Notes: generated from the letters alone by a model not told the origin. A stretch of 64,000 nucleotides of DNA from Lyngbya sp. HA4199-MV5 (GCA_019359375.1 JAHHHL010000003.1:1-64000), one strand, 5' to 3'; positions 32,708 to 41,502 are shown, numbered from the stretch's first letter. Numbers and translations are program-made.

Positions 32708-33021
32708 GAAGTAAGTCCTCCAACTGCTTGATTTTGCGCGGTTTCATAAATGCTGTTCTCAGTCTTTAAGTCTACCAAAAGGGGGAGACGCGCTTGACAG
32801 GAATCTCCCTACTTGAGCGTGTTAAGTTTTACTGCGGTATTTATCTAAAGCAAGACTGTTTAACAATGAACGCTTGGTTGGGTTGTCCGAATGTCGCTAG
32901 CCAAATTTCCTACCAACCAAACGATAAAAACAGCGTTAGATTGGATCTATACACGCTCTACACAAGTGTATGGACACGGGTTCACGCTACATCAACCCGA
33001 TTACAAGGAGATCTCAACATC

Positions 33022-33279
33022 ATGTCTAAGTTACTGGACAACAATCTCGAAACCAATGCCGCTGCTACGCTCGAAGCACAGATCCCATCAATGCTAGAGC
33101 ACGCACGCACAGCTTGCAGTACCAATGGCGATCTTTCCAGTGAATGTGCAGCCGCCTGGGATGCAGTAGAAGAAGTGCAGGCTGCTTCAGCCGATCGCCG
33201 TCTACAGCCGAAAACGAGCCTCGATCGCTACTGCGATGAGCGCCCCGATGCAGCGGAATGTCGAATCTATGATGTCTAA
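33022..33279 (+). CDS. cp12: CP12, Calvin-cycle regulatory protein
   Basis: An 85-residue, largely disordered protein that clamps GAPDH and phosphoribulokinase into an inactive complex in the dark. Both redox Cys pairs are present: ACSTNGDLSSEC and YCDERPDAAEC, and the core AAWDAVEEVQA motif lies between them. The C-terminus YDV fits insertion into the GAPDH active site. ATG 33022 has AAGGAG at 33005-33010; the frame open upstream is not coding. Adjacent and divergent to glpX, a sensible Calvin-cycle neighbourhood. Confidence 0.96.
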   Translation: MSKLLDNNLETNAAATLEAQIPSMLEHARTACSTNGDLSSECAAAWDAVEEVQAASADRRLQPKTSLDRYCDERPDAAECRIYDV

Positions 33280-33336
33280 TTTGGTTAGCTGTCTAACTGG
33301 TTAGCGTTAAAATTAGAGTCAATCAATTCAGGTTGT

Positions 33337-33365
33337 CGTGGCTACGAAAGGCACTCCTAGCCACG
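33337..33365. terminator. hairpin after cp12, weak candidate terminator
   Basis: CGTGGCTA (33337-33344) pairs with TAGCCACG (33358-33365) over 8 bp. No T-run follows. Confidence 0.35.
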
Positions 33366-33400
33366 GCGCTTGACTCAGGTTTGTTAGTCGTCAATCACCC

Positions 33401-33640
33401 ATGATGTGGTTAATCTCGACCTGGATTGCTGGAACGGCTGCAATTTTGGGCAGCTTGATGGTGCTGGGTAGCCTCATTCTTCTGGTTGCCCCCACTCAGC
33501 CCCGATTGCGCACGCCTCAGCAAGCTGCCAACTCAGATACCCCCTGGTCGCAGCGACTCAAGCTGCTAGGGGTCTCACTGGTCATGGCCCTTGCTGGACT
33601 TGGCATACTATTGGCTGTGCCTTTTCCCACTGCTCAATAG
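33401..33640 (+). CDS. small two-helix membrane protein
   Basis: A 79-residue protein with two hydrophobic segments (ISTWIAGTAAILGSLMVLGS extending into LILLVAP, and LGVSLVMALAGLGILLAVPF) joined by a polar loop rich in Pro/Gln. I do not recognise a family with certainty; similar small cyanobacterial membrane proteins are listed as hypothetical. Two ATGs at the start (33401 and 33404) are equally possible. It lies between cp12 and grxC on the same strand. Confidence 0.65.
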   Translation: MMWLISTWIAGTAAILGSLMVLGSLILLVAPTQPRLRTPQQAANSDTPWSQRLKLLGVSLVMALAGLGILLAVPFPTAQ

Positions 33641-33659
33641 TACTTACACATTTTGACCA

Positions 33660-33733
33660 AAACCTCGGAGGTTTGAGTCACTGTGATGGTCAGATGTTCG
33701 ATCCTTGGTTGAAACCGCCGAGGTTTGCGTCAC
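33660..33733. repeat. 22-nt direct repeat upstream of grxC
   Basis: AAACCTCGGAGGTTTGAGTC (33660 on) and AAACCGCCGAGGTTTGCGTC (33712 on), 52 nt apart; the first is also a perfect AAACCTC/GAGGTTT palindrome. GCGTCACTT repeats again at 33740-33748. Possible regulatory sites for grxC. Confidence 0.6.
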
Positions 33734-33782
33734 TTAATGCGTCACTTAGATAGTTGTCCACCGCGATCGTGGAGTTAGCCCC

Positions 33783-34097
33783 ATGCTTCAAACCCTCAAC
33801 GCGCTATTGAACCGTCATCCTGAACGGGTCAAAGCAAACGTCGAAATCTATACCTGGCAAACCTGTCCGTTCTGCATCCGTGCCAAACTGCTGCTGTGGT
33901 GGAAAGGAGTTGCTTTCAAAGAATACAAAATTGACGGCGATGAAGCGGCTAGAACGCAAATGGCTGCACGCGCCGATGGTCGTCGATCGGTACCCCAGAT
34001 TTTCATCAACCAGCGGCATATTGGCGGCTGTGACGATCTCTACCAGTTAGACAGCCAGAAACAGCTAGATTCTTTACTTGTAGAGCCAGCACTATAA
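33783..34097 (+). CDS. grxC: glutaredoxin (Grx3 type)
   Basis: A 104-residue dithiol oxidoreductase with the active site C28-P-F-C31 (TWQTCPFCIRAKLLL), the cis-Pro loop RRSVPQIFIN and the glutathione-binding IGGCDDL. It reduces disulfides using glutathione in the cytoplasm. A short N-terminal extension of about 18 residues precedes the fold. tadA follows after 23 nt on the same strand, so the two are probably co-transcribed. Confidence 0.93.
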   Translation: MLQTLNALLNRHPERVKANVEIYTWQTCPFCIRAKLLLWWKGVAFKEYKIDGDEAARTQMAARADGRRSVPQIFINQRHIGGCDDLYQLDSQKQLDSLLVEPAL

Positions 34098-34120
34098 AGT
34101 GGCAGACCTCGCCTTCGTCT

Positions 34121-34633
34121 ATGCCCATTCCTATTGCCTTTGACCATCCAGACTACTTGCAACATCGCCGATGGATGGAGCGGGCGATCGCGCTTGCCCA
34201 GGCTGCTGGAGACGCTGGCGATGTGCCAGTTGGGGCAGTGATTGTCGATCCGACTGGACGGGCGATCGCAGAAACTGAGAATCGGCGTGAACGCGATCGC
34301 GACCCTACTGCCCATGCTGAGATCCTTGCCTTGCGCGCCGCCGGACAGGTACTCAACGACTGGCATCTCACCCAATGTACCCTCTACGTCACGTTGGAAC
34401 CATGCCCCATGTGTGCAGGAGCCGTAGTGCTGGCACGGCTAGGGCAACTGGTGTATGGAGCCGATGATCCAAAAGCGGGCGCGGTGCGATCGGTGCTCAA
34501 CCTTCCCGACAGTGCCTGCTCTAATCATCAGCTTCCAGTGCTGGGAGGCATCCTGGAAGTGACGTGCCGACAACAACTCCAGTCCTGGTTCGCCCAGCGT
34601 CGTAGCCATTCTTCATCAGACAAGGCTCTCTAG
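34121..34633 (+). CDS. tadA: tRNA-specific adenosine deaminase
   Basis: A 170-residue zinc deaminase that converts A34 to inosine in tRNA-Arg(ACG). Zinc ligands H65 with the proton shuttle E67 (TAHAEI), and C95 and C98 in EPCPMCAG, are intact. The core DVPVGAVIVD and the C-terminal LPVLGGIL region match TadA. The stop codon TAG (34631-34633) lies inside the terminal inverted repeat of a MITE, so the native C-terminus may have been altered: the last residues SHSSSDKAL look non-conserved. Confidence 0.93.
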   Translation: MPIPIAFDHPDYLQHRRWMERAIALAQAAGDAGDVPVGAVIVDPTGRAIAETENRRERDRDPTAHAEILALRAAGQVLNDWHLTQCTLYVTLEPCPMCAGAVVLARLGQLVYGADDPKAGAVRSVLNLPDSACSNHQLPVLGGILEVTCRQQLQSWFAQRRSHSSSDKAL

Positions 34634-34760
34634 GGCGTGTCATCAATTAGCTCCGAAACCTTGCAATATCAGCAGTGTCACGCCCGTCCCCACACACCAG
34701 GCTAGGGGCTGGAAACCTTCCTGCAAGCAATGTGTAGTCGTAATTGATGACAGCCCCTAG
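34630..34760 (+). mobile_element. MITE-like element, copy B (131 bp)
   Basis: The ends CTAGGGCGTGTCATCAATTA (34630-34649) and TAATTGATGACAGCCCCTAG (34741-34760) are 18/20 inverted repeats. The interior matches the reverse complement of 10329-10460. It provides the TAG stop of tadA. CTAG at both tips might include a TA target duplication. Confidence 0.85.
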
Positions 34761-34771
34761 CCCAGTCAGTT

Positions 34772-34792
34772 CCCGACTCCCGACTCCCGACT
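34772..34792. repeat. STRR: CCCGACT heptamer, three copies
   Basis: Three perfect CCCGACT units follow the MITE, upstream of plsC. Confidence 0.85.
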
Positions 34793-34921
34793 CCCCATTC
34801 CCTGCCTCCACATTGCTCATGCCACCCTAAAAACTGTCCTTAAAGCAGACGACGACGATTCCAGAGCGCTCTACGGTAGATGTACGTGTTGTTTTCGCAT
34901 CTCGTCTGCCCTGTGTACGCT

Positions 34922-35782
34922 ATGAACTTGCTTGATTCGACCCGACCGTTTTACACCGCAGGTCAATTGCCTGCCACTTCTGACACTCAGGTGAGTCCAC
35001 TTGGTCACGAGCACCAAGTTTGCCAAACAAATTTGCACTCTGATGGTTGTGATCTTCCGCCTCAGCCGTCTGCGCCGGACACTTCACTGGCAGTACGCCT
35101 GTTGAAAGGGAACGGTCTTCACAGCCCCGCTGTCGCAACATCAGCAGACTCTCAATGCTCTTCTTGGCTAGCCTCGTTGGTGTATCCTTTGGGTCGCTAT
35201 CTTGTCGTACCAGCTTACTTCAGACGGGTTGAAGTCATTGGGCGCGAAAATTTACCTCAGAGTGGACCAGTCATCCTTGCCCCAACTCATCGTTCTCGCT
35301 GGGATGCTGTGCTGGTGCCGTATGCCGCCGGACACGACATTACAGGTCGTCATCTCCGCTTTATGGTTTCGGCAGACGAGGTGAGGGGGCTGCAAGGATG
35401 GTTCATCCGACATTTAGGCGGCTTTCCGATCGATACAAGCCGTCCTGCGATCGCGAGTCTCCGGCATGGGGTAGAACTGCTGCAAAACCGGGAATCGCTG
35501 GTGATTTTTCCTGAGGGCAATATTTTTCGTGAGACGCAGGTGCAGCGACTAAAACCTGGCTTGGCTCGACTCGCGCTACAGGCAGAAGCTAGCCAACCAA
35601 ACCTTGGCATCCAGGTTGTGCCGATTCGCTTTTACTACAGCAAGCCGCTAGCACCCTGGCGTTCTAGAGTCAAAATTTTCATTGGACAACCGTTATGTGT
35701 CGCGGCTTACAATTTGAAAACGCCGAAGCAAAGCGCTCAATTGCTCACGGCTGATTTGAAGCAAGCGATCGAGGCACTGTAA
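34922..35782 (+). CDS. plsC: 1-acyl-sn-glycerol-3-phosphate acyltransferase family protein
   Basis: A 286-residue membrane-associated acyltransferase. The catalytic block I is HRSRWDA (His and Asp four residues apart), block II lies around GGFPIDTSR, and block III is FPEGNIFRE (Glu-Gly binding the phosphate), followed by the PxR-type VVPIRFYY. Such enzymes add the second acyl chain to lysophosphatidate in membrane lipid synthesis. About 75 residues of unconserved, polar N-terminus precede the domain, longer than in most family members. ATG 34922 was chosen; an ATG at 34880 is in frame. Substrate preference cannot be told from sequence. Confidence 0.85.
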   Translation: MNLLDSTRPFYTAGQLPATSDTQVSPLGHEHQVCQTNLHSDGCDLPPQPSAPDTSLAVRLLKGNGLHSPAVATSADSQCSSWLASLVYPLGRYLVVPAYFRRVEVIGRENLPQSGPVILAPTHRSRWDAVLVPYAAGHDITGRHLRFMVSADEVRGLQGWFIRHLGGFPIDTSRPAIASLRHGVELLQNRESLVIFPEGNIFRETQVQRLKPGLARLALQAEASQPNLGIQVVPIRFYYSKPLAPWRSRVKIFIGQPLCVAAYNLKTPKQSAQLLTADLKQAIEAL

Positions 35783-35917
35783 GTAGGCATCAGCTACCAG
35801 TAGCAGTGCAGGCACGCCAGCACATAGTTTTTCCTGTGTATCTGCCTGTTCGCAGTGGAGAAAGCCTTGCTCTAACAGCCAAAGCTCTGGCGGCTGACTC
35901 CTCTTAATTGATGCTGC

Positions 35918-36361
35918 TTACGCTTCAGGAACAAGATCTAGAAAAGCATCCAGGCTTTTAGTAGCCTTGCCAAAGTTGCGAATGGCGGCTTTGTAGTCCT
36001 TCTTTTCGGCGGCGGCATCGATCGCCACAAGACCTTTAAAGGTTTCAGTCGCTTGTGCGCGTGCTTTTGCTTGCTCTGTGGGTACTAAACTCCGCGAGAT
36101 GTAAGCCATTTTGGCTCGTAGCTCTCCCAGTGGACCATGAATGAAGTTGCGCGTAAACGTCCAATTCTCGTCTTGAATCAGCTTGGCAAGCTCAGGGAGG
36201 CGATCGCGCAGTTCTGACACTTCGGCAGCATACGTCTGAATTTCTTCTACCTGAGCGGGAGTATAAGACAGCGTTTTTGCCTCTGCAACGCTGCTAAAGC
36301 CTACTAGCACCACGGCGAACATCGTCAAAATGAACGCAACAGCAGCCCGATACTTAACCAT
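35918..36361 (-). CDS. psbQ: photosystem II extrinsic protein PsbQ (CyanoQ)
   Basis: A 147-residue lumenal protein of the oxygen-evolving side of photosystem II. It has a signal peptide (AVAFILTMFAVVLVGFSSVA, cut after AEA) and a four-helix bundle with the typical FTRNFIHGPLGELRAKMAYI segment. In several cyanobacteria this protein is a lipoprotein with a Cys at the cut; here no Cys exists, so it should be released as a soluble protein. Full length. Monocistronic on the minus strand. Confidence 0.92.
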   Translation of the reverse strand: MVKYRAAVAFILTMFAVVLVGFSSVAEAKTLSYTPAQVEEIQTYAAEVSELRDRLPELAKLIQDENWTFTRNFIHGPLGELRAKMAYISRSLVPTEQAKARAQATETFKGLVAIDAAAEKKDYKAAIRNFGKATKSLDAFLDLVPEA

Positions 36362-36448
36362 GATTAGTCCCGATTCACAAAGTCAATAAGCCTACGAACG
36401 AGCAGTGTATATGGTTTGTGAATGAATGTATAGCCAGATTTGCATAAA

Positions 36449-36673
36449 TTATTTGGAGGCTGTGCTTTTGATCACGCTCATTGCGGCAATCAAGCACCTG
36501 CTGGTGACAACATCAGGCTGAGCCATAACAGCAACCGCTCGCACATCAGGACGAAGAATGCGCGTGCCGCTACCTCTCGAAGACCCAGGTCCTCCCTTGG
36601 TAGGCGGCGTGTAGAGAGTAAACGGAATTAAGCACAGCAGCATCAACGAAACCGGGAGCATCCAACACTTCAT
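36449..36673 (-). CDS. small secreted-type protein or remnant
   Basis: A 74-residue frame beginning MKCWMLPVSLMLLCLIPFTL, a credible signal peptide, followed by PPTKGGPGSSRGSGTR, a Gly/Ser/Arg motif of the sort found just after the signal in several cyanobacterial surface proteins. The remainder has no family resemblance and may be read-through, so this could be the 5' remnant of a larger gene. No SD is obvious. Kept as a low-confidence call in an otherwise empty region (36362-36933). Confidence 0.35.
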   Translation of the reverse strand: MKCWMLPVSLMLLCLIPFTLYTPPTKGGPGSSRGSGTRILRPDVRAVAVMAQPDVVTSRCLIAAMSVIKSTASK

Positions 36674-36860
36674 CGCCGCTCAATTTGCTCCAAATTCAAT
36701 TTCTAGCGTCCACTGTTGAGTAGAGTCATTCTTGATTGTCGCGCCTCTACCGTCACCCAGCATCTGCCATTCATGAGAGATGTTCTCCGCTGAGTTGCTG
36801 ATTGGAGCGACTTTAAGCTGACTCAAGCGCCCCCTAAATCTTCGCCATTTTTGCGGTCAT

Positions 36861-36890
36861 TTCTGGTCGTTTCTGGTCGTTTCTGGTCGT
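36861..36890. repeat. tandem decamer TTCTGGTCGT, three copies
   Basis: Three perfect copies just downstream of the tRNA gene's 3' end on the minus strand. Confidence 0.9.
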
Positions 36891-36933
36891 TTTTAACCCT
36901 ACCAGAAAAACACTAGAAGCCCTACAACGTAAG

Positions 36934-37006
<73 letters not shown>

Positions 37007-37478
37007 AAAGGCAGAGCATTGCTCTAGCACTAGCATAAACCAAGAAGTCCTTGCCCTTGCTCAAAACTTTGAGTGCTCGATCGCAGGCAAAGCCCTCAGA
37101 AGAAGAACTCTAGCTGGTTTCCCGTAAGCCACGCGCAAAACGGCTGTGCTGCAACTTTGACGATAAACCCTGATCAACCTTGATTTTCTGCGTTAATCTG
37201 AACTCTAGCTGCGCGATCGCTCCTTCATAACGTTTAATAGGCTAAACCTCATCAGGTTATAAGGTTACAAACAATCTACTTCCAAGTAAGTGCGGTTTCA
37301 TTTTTAAGCGTTCGCCTATACGACCCAACGCGATTAGTCTCCATCTGCAAGCCCCTTACAAAACTTGAGGTCAACTCACTGGAGGAAATGTCAATTAACG
37401 CCTCAAAATTGGGCATTGCTTAAGGTATGTTTGCTTTAGCGTCACTTTAAGATCCATAACGAACAATCATTAAAGTAG
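37007..37478. other. spacer with no gene seen
   Basis: Between the tRNA gene and the promoter candidate at 37479. I see no open frame with coding character, no strong hairpin and no repeat family. Confidence 0.4.
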
Positions 37479-37507
37479 TTGACAGTGATTGAGCTACCTC
37501 CTTTAAC
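37479..37507 (+). promoter_or_regulatory. promoter candidate for the 37577 gene
   Basis: A perfect -35 TTGACA (37479-37484), a 17-bp spacer, and TTTAAC (37502-37507) as a partial -10. It would give a leader of about 60 nt. Confidence 0.5.
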
Positions 37508-37576
37508 CACTGGCGAGATCGTGCTCTATCATCCCGCCCAAACGCCCAGTCTCTACAGGAGTTAATTGGCAGCGTT

Positions 37577-38248
37577 ATGTTTATTCTGAAAAGGCAGGAT
37601 GTTGAGATTACCAGTGTCCAGCACCCAAAACGGGATCAGCAGATCCCGATTCTTACTTATCAGGGGCAAACTTTTCGCTTGCTGAGTGTCTTTAATGCGA
37701 GCCAGGAGGAAGATGCGAAGACGTTCTGGCGCGATCTTACGGATAACCAGGGCAAAGCGTGCGTGCTGCTGGAAGAACCTGAGCGCTACAGCGTTTGGGG
37801 CAAAATACGCTTAGAGCAGTTGGCGGCGGACGCAGACGGTGGTGGCGGTGACGCAGCAGCCACGCCGATTTATATCAAAGCGTCTCTGCTGATGCTGCAA
37901 GCCGTTTATATCGACATCGAAGATTTACTGGGTAATCGGCAGGCAGGTCTTTTTCAGAAAGATATTTCGGAAGTCTTTAAACAATGGCGCTTCCCACAGG
38001 CAGAGTCGCCAGAAGCCATTAAGTATTTGCTCACGGTTGATCCCCTGGATGCCCCACAAATTCCCCTCTGGCAAGAGCATCACCTTAATACGCTTCTTCA
38101 AGAGCTTCATCGCTTAGGGAAAGCCTATTTTGGGAACACTACCTTTGCAGAGCGAGCGATCGATACCTTGCAAGATCTGTCGGGCAACGATCGCACAGTC
38201 TTTCAAGCTTGGCTCAATCAATCTCCCCTGGGGAAACTGTGGCGTTAG
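37577..38248 (+). CDS. conserved cyanobacterial protein of the Npun_F0813 type
   Basis: A 223-residue soluble protein starting MFILKRQDVEITSVQHPKRD and containing GKACVLLEEPERYSVWGKIR, features I associate with the Npun_F0813 family, conserved in cyanobacteria and of unknown function. There are no membrane segments, signal or metal motifs. A Gly/Ala/Asp-rich low-complexity stretch (DADGGGGDAAATP) lies near residue 85. It has its own promoter candidate. Confidence 0.75.
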   Translation: MFILKRQDVEITSVQHPKRDQQIPILTYQGQTFRLLSVFNASQEEDAKTFWRDLTDNQGKACVLLEEPERYSVWGKIRLEQLAADADGGGGDAAATPIYIKASLLMLQAVYIDIEDLLGNRQAGLFQKDISEVFKQWRFPQAESPEAIKYLLTVDPLDAPQIPLWQEHHLNTLLQELHRLGKAYFGNTTFAERAIDTLQDLSGNDRTVFQAWLNQSPLGKLWR

Positions 38249-38375
38249 CTAAGAAATGTTCACGCTTTGTATTCCTTCCCGTCCCTTTCGCTTACGATGC
38301 GAGTCGTGCCACAGGCGTGCTTGTTAAGCCAGTTTCCTTCCACAACACCCTTTTTGAAGTTTGGTAGGCAGTCCC

Positions 38376-39524
38376 TTGGACAAATCATCTAGTTCTCCGA
38401 AAGCGTTTTTCTCTGTCCAGACGATCGTCCTCTCTGAGATCGTCTGGGCTGTCCTGGCGCTGTTGTTTTTCCTGCTTTTCAGCGCTACGCTACCAGGGCA
38501 AGAGCACCCGGTCTGGTATTCTTTTGGCACGACCGTTTTTGAAGAAGTTGCCTACTTTACTGCTGCCTGGTTGTGCTTTAGAAACTGGCGCAGTCCACAA
38601 ATCGTGAGCGGTCGCAACGTCTGGCTCTGCATTGGCTTGGGGATGCTCTTCTACTTCCTGGGCGGACTGTTTTTCTTTTACTGGGAAACGGTTTTAGGAC
38701 AAGAGGCAGATGTGTCACCTGGTGATTTCTTTTACGTTCTGACCTACATTTTTCTCATCGTCGGCATTCTTCTAGCCGTTGCCTCCAGACGGTTAAACCT
38801 AGAGCTGTGGCAGTGGGGAGTCGTTGCTGTCATTGCAGCCATTAGCATTGTGATCTCGTGGTTTGTGGCATCACCAGCCGCCGCTAATGCCTCTCAACCG
38901 TTCTTGATTCAGCCTGTCGCCGCGCAAACTGCACCAGCCACAAAGCCAACCGCAAAGCCAACCGCAAAGCCAACCGTCAAACCAACGACTGTGAAAGCCA
39001 GTCCCAAAGCGGCTCCTGCTGCGAAACCCAAATCAACGCAGCCGATCGCATCACCATCAGCGCCGGTGGTTGCGCCTGTACCCGCTGCCGAGCAGAAAGC
39101 ACCAGAAACCGCTCCTGGAACTCCAGCACCTCTTGTGCCTGTGGGTGAGCAAAAAGCGCCACCGCCAGCGTGGGCATTATCCTTGGAGGAAACGCTCAAA
39201 CCCCTCCAGCCTTATGTCAATGGCTATTACATTGTCTGTGATGTGCTCTTGCTAATTATTGCCACCACATTGCTATTGGCTTTTTGGGGAGGGCGCTTTG
39301 CTCAATCCTGGCGGATGATAGCCGCGGCAGCTTTTTCGCTCTATGTTGCGGATATCTGGTTCAAATATGCGACGACGCATTTAGCCAACTATCAAAGCGG
39401 TGGTTTTTTGGAAGTTTTTTGGGTGTTTAGCGGTGTCTTGTTTGGTATTGGAGCCGCCCTGGAGCACGATTTATCGAGCCGGACACGGAGCCGCACGGGT
39501 GGACGTAGACGCGCGACATCCTGA
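38376..39524 (+). CDS. eight-helix membrane protein with Pro/Lys/Ala-rich loop
   Basis: About 382 residues. Five hydrophobic helices in the first half (for example IVWAVLALLFFLLFSATL, GLGMLFYFLGGLFFFYW and FLIVGILLAVASR) are separated from three more (VLLLIIATTLLLAFW, MIAAAAFSLYVADIW, FLEVFWVFSGVLFGIGAAL) by a linker of about 110 residues made of Ala, Pro, Lys and Thr, including TAKPTAKPTAKP repeats. The C-terminus is strongly basic. I do not know the function; the helix pattern is reminiscent of cyanobacterial membrane sensor inputs, but no output domain is present. The start is unclear: TTG 38376 or TTG 38361, with no SD. Confidence 0.7.
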   Translation: MDKSSSSPKAFFSVQTIVLSEIVWAVLALLFFLLFSATLPGQEHPVWYSFGTTVFEEVAYFTAAWLCFRNWRSPQIVSGRNVWLCIGLGMLFYFLGGLFFFYWETVLGQEADVSPGDFFYVLTYIFLIVGILLAVASRRLNLELWQWGVVAVIAAISIVISWFVASPAAANASQPFLIQPVAAQTAPATKPTAKPTAKPTVKPTTVKASPKAAPAAKPKSTQPIASPSAPVVAPVPAAEQKAPETAPGTPAPLVPVGEQKAPPPAWALSLEETLKPLQPYVNGYYIVCDVLLLIIATTLLLAFWGGRFAQSWRMIAAAAFSLYVADIWFKYATTHLANYQSGGFLEVFWVFSGVLFGIGAALEHDLSSRTRSRTGGRRRATS

Positions 39525-39674
39525 TTGGTGACGATACTTTATAGAATCGCCAAGCAACTGTTGATCGCTGGGACGAGTTGCCTGATTCTCGGTCTGATTG
39601 TGCGATCGACCCCAGATTGCCAACGCTTCAGCATAGAATGAAGCAAACGGTCTGTTCTCTTTGCCGCCTAACGC

Positions 39675-40841
39675 ATGACCTCTCGAAAACTGTCTGAGTC
39701 TGACAAACAAGAAATTTTACAGCTCTATCGGCAACCAGGGGAGACAACCTCCACCCTGGCAAGCCGCTATGGTGTGAGCAATAGTACCATCAGCCGGATT
39801 CTCAAGCAGAGTTTCTCTGAAGCAGAATATGAAGCGCTGATTCAACAAAAGCGGGGAAATCGCACCTCAGAGACCGCTTCACTTCAGACTTCAGACTCTG
39901 AAGCATTCGATGCTGCACCCGCCGTTGAGCTTGAAGCATCAGCCATCCCTGACGCAGTGATTGCGAATGAAACCCTGGTGCCCAAAGTGATGGAAGTTGC
40001 GCGTGAGCAGCCTGATTTGAGGGAACCATTGGAGACCAAATCGGTGGCTGTAGAATCGGCAGCAATATCATCGCCCGATCGCCCCGCAGCAGACCCTTCA
40101 GATGAATCACCCACTGTCACCACCAACGGGCGACGGCTACGGAAGCGCTCTTCTGCACCCTCCGAATTGCCGCCAGCCCCCCCGGTTATTGCACCGCCGA
40201 TCGTCAAAACAAAGCCGCTTGATCGAGCAGAGTCGCTACCGATAGAGCCAGTTGAAGCGGAAGTGCCGTCTTCTGGTGCGGTAGTCGAAGGCTATTTTGA
40301 CCCACCCTACGACGACCAAGATTCGGTTTATGTGGCAGCAGCAGAGACAGCAGAAGTCATCACTGGCGAAGACTTACTGCCAGAAGAAGGCGATTTGGAG
40401 AACGACGACGATCTGGATGATGACGGTCTTGATGATGATGGTTTAGATGATGACCTGGACGAGGATGACCTGGACGACGATCTAGAGGATGAGGGTCTTT
40501 TCGTCGGAGGTCGCATTGCTGGAAAGGCACTGGTTCAAGTGTTGCCGCTGGCAGAAGCCTCCTTGCCACGCACTTGTTATCTAGTCGTCGATCGCGCGGC
40601 GGAGTTAATTGCCAGACCCTTGAAAGAATTTGGCGATTTGGGGCAAATTCCTGAAGCCGAAATTTTAGAAAAAACGCTGCCGATTTTTGACAATCACCGG
40701 GTTGCGAAGCGCTACTCAAACCCCCGCACGCAACGGGTTATTAAGCTGCCTGATGGTCAAGTGCTGCAAAAGACCTCTTCGCATCTGCAAGCAAAAGGCA
40801 TTACGCGCTTGCTGATTGATGGGCAAGTCTACGCGCTGTAA
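39675..40841 (+). CDS. HTH protein with acidic repeat region
   Basis: A 388-residue protein. Residues 1-60 form a helix-turn-helix of the transposase/Hin-like type (KQEILQLYRQPGETTSTLAS, then YGVSNSTISRILKQ). A long low-complexity centre includes a stretch near 235-275 built of DDDGLDDD-type repeats. The last about 120 residues are a folded, conserved domain (LPRTCYLVVDRAAELIARPL, then KRYSNPRTQRVIKLPDGQ). The layout is known from cyanobacterial genomes and is often labelled transposase, but no catalytic domain is present, so it is more likely a DNA-binding regulator or nucleoid protein. Confidence 0.78.
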   Translation: MTSRKLSESDKQEILQLYRQPGETTSTLASRYGVSNSTISRILKQSFSEAEYEALIQQKRGNRTSETASLQTSDSEAFDAAPAVELEASAIPDAVIANETLVPKVMEVAREQPDLREPLETKSVAVESAAISSPDRPAADPSDESPTVTTNGRRLRKRSSAPSELPPAPPVIAPPIVKTKPLDRAESLPIEPVEAEVPSSGAVVEGYFDPPYDDQDSVYVAAAETAEVITGEDLLPEEGDLENDDDLDDDGLDDDGLDDDLDEDDLDDDLEDEGLFVGGRIAGKALVQVLPLAEASLPRTCYLVVDRAAELIARPLKEFGDLGQIPEAEILEKTLPIFDNHRVAKRYSNPRTQRVIKLPDGQVLQKTSSHLQAKGITRLLIDGQVYAL

Positions 40842-40883
40842 CGATCGTTGAGCGACAGAAACCGCTGTAGCCGACTCTAAACG

Positions 40884-41022
40884 TCGTGGATTTATTAAAG
40901 TGTCATTCTGTGCGTAGGGGCGTGGACTGCGGTAGAAAGTCCTTGCCTTCGCCCAGAGTGATCTCCGCATGCCGCGCTCGTACAATTAAAAGGCTTGGGT
41001 TGTCGAAGTGATTGAATTTCCA
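40884..41022. repeat. dispersed hairpin element, copy 2 (possible structured RNA)
   Basis: Counterpart of 21263-21401. GTAGGGGCGTGG (40914-40925) can pair with CCGCGCTCGTAC (40972-40983). Compared with copy 1, one C to T change turns a G-C into a G-U pair. It lies between convergent genes. Confidence 0.6.
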
Positions 41023-41025
41023 TTC

Positions 41026-41265
41026 CTAAGCGTCTTCATCGTCTTGCTGAAAGCTGGAGAGTCCTAACAACGGCTGGACGATCGCCGTACCCAAAACGCC
41101 AATTCCCACGCTAAACGCTAGCACTAAGCCAACGGGAATGTTAATCGACTGAAAGCCCAAAAAGCGTAGCGAAACGGGGCTAAAGTTTTGAATCGCCAGG
41201 ATCGCGATCGCGCTAATCCATCCAGCGAGAAGGAGAGAGGTTAAGAGGATCGCAAGCGCTTTCAT
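41026..41265 (-). CDS. LapA family (DUF1049) membrane protein
   Basis: A 79-residue protein with two transmembrane helices (AILLTSLLLAGWISAIAILA and VGLVLAFSVGIGVLGTAIV) around the short N-F-S-P-V-S-L-R-F-L-G motif typical of LapA/DUF1049 proteins, and an acidic tail. In other bacteria LapA-type proteins take part in envelope or lipopolysaccharide assembly; the cyanobacterial role is unknown. Full length. Convergent with the HTH-protein gene. Confidence 0.82.
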   Translation of the reverse strand: MKALAILLTSLLLAGWISAIAILAIQNFSPVSLRFLGFQSINIPVGLVLAFSVGIGVLGTAIVQPLLGLSSFQQDDEDA

Positions 41266-41360
41266 AGGTAAAAGTTAACGGTATCGCAACAGAAGCCTGA
41301 CATTGCCGTGTCTCTATTCTGACAGCTTTACTCAGCGCACGATACACATGCCCATGCAAA

Positions 41361-41391
41361 CAAAAAACCCGTCAGATAGTCTGGCGGGTTT
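41361..41391 (-). terminator. intrinsic terminator downstream of cobM
   Basis: AAACCCG (41365-41371) pairs with CGGGTTT (41385-41391) with further inner pairing; on the minus strand the stem is followed by a run of six Ts. It suits transcripts coming from lgt-cobM. Confidence 0.8.
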
Positions 41392-41502
41392 GTACCTATG
41401 AGTGCTTCATAGGGATTACAACACATCGACCAGCAGCCAATCCGGAAACGAACGCAGCGATCGCCACCTATTTCGATCCCAAACGCTTCATTGCCGCAAC
41501 GC

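Noticed and set aside
39675-40841. Transposase
   Set aside because: The N-terminal HTH resembles transposase HTHs, but no DDE catalytic domain and no terminal inverted repeats are present.
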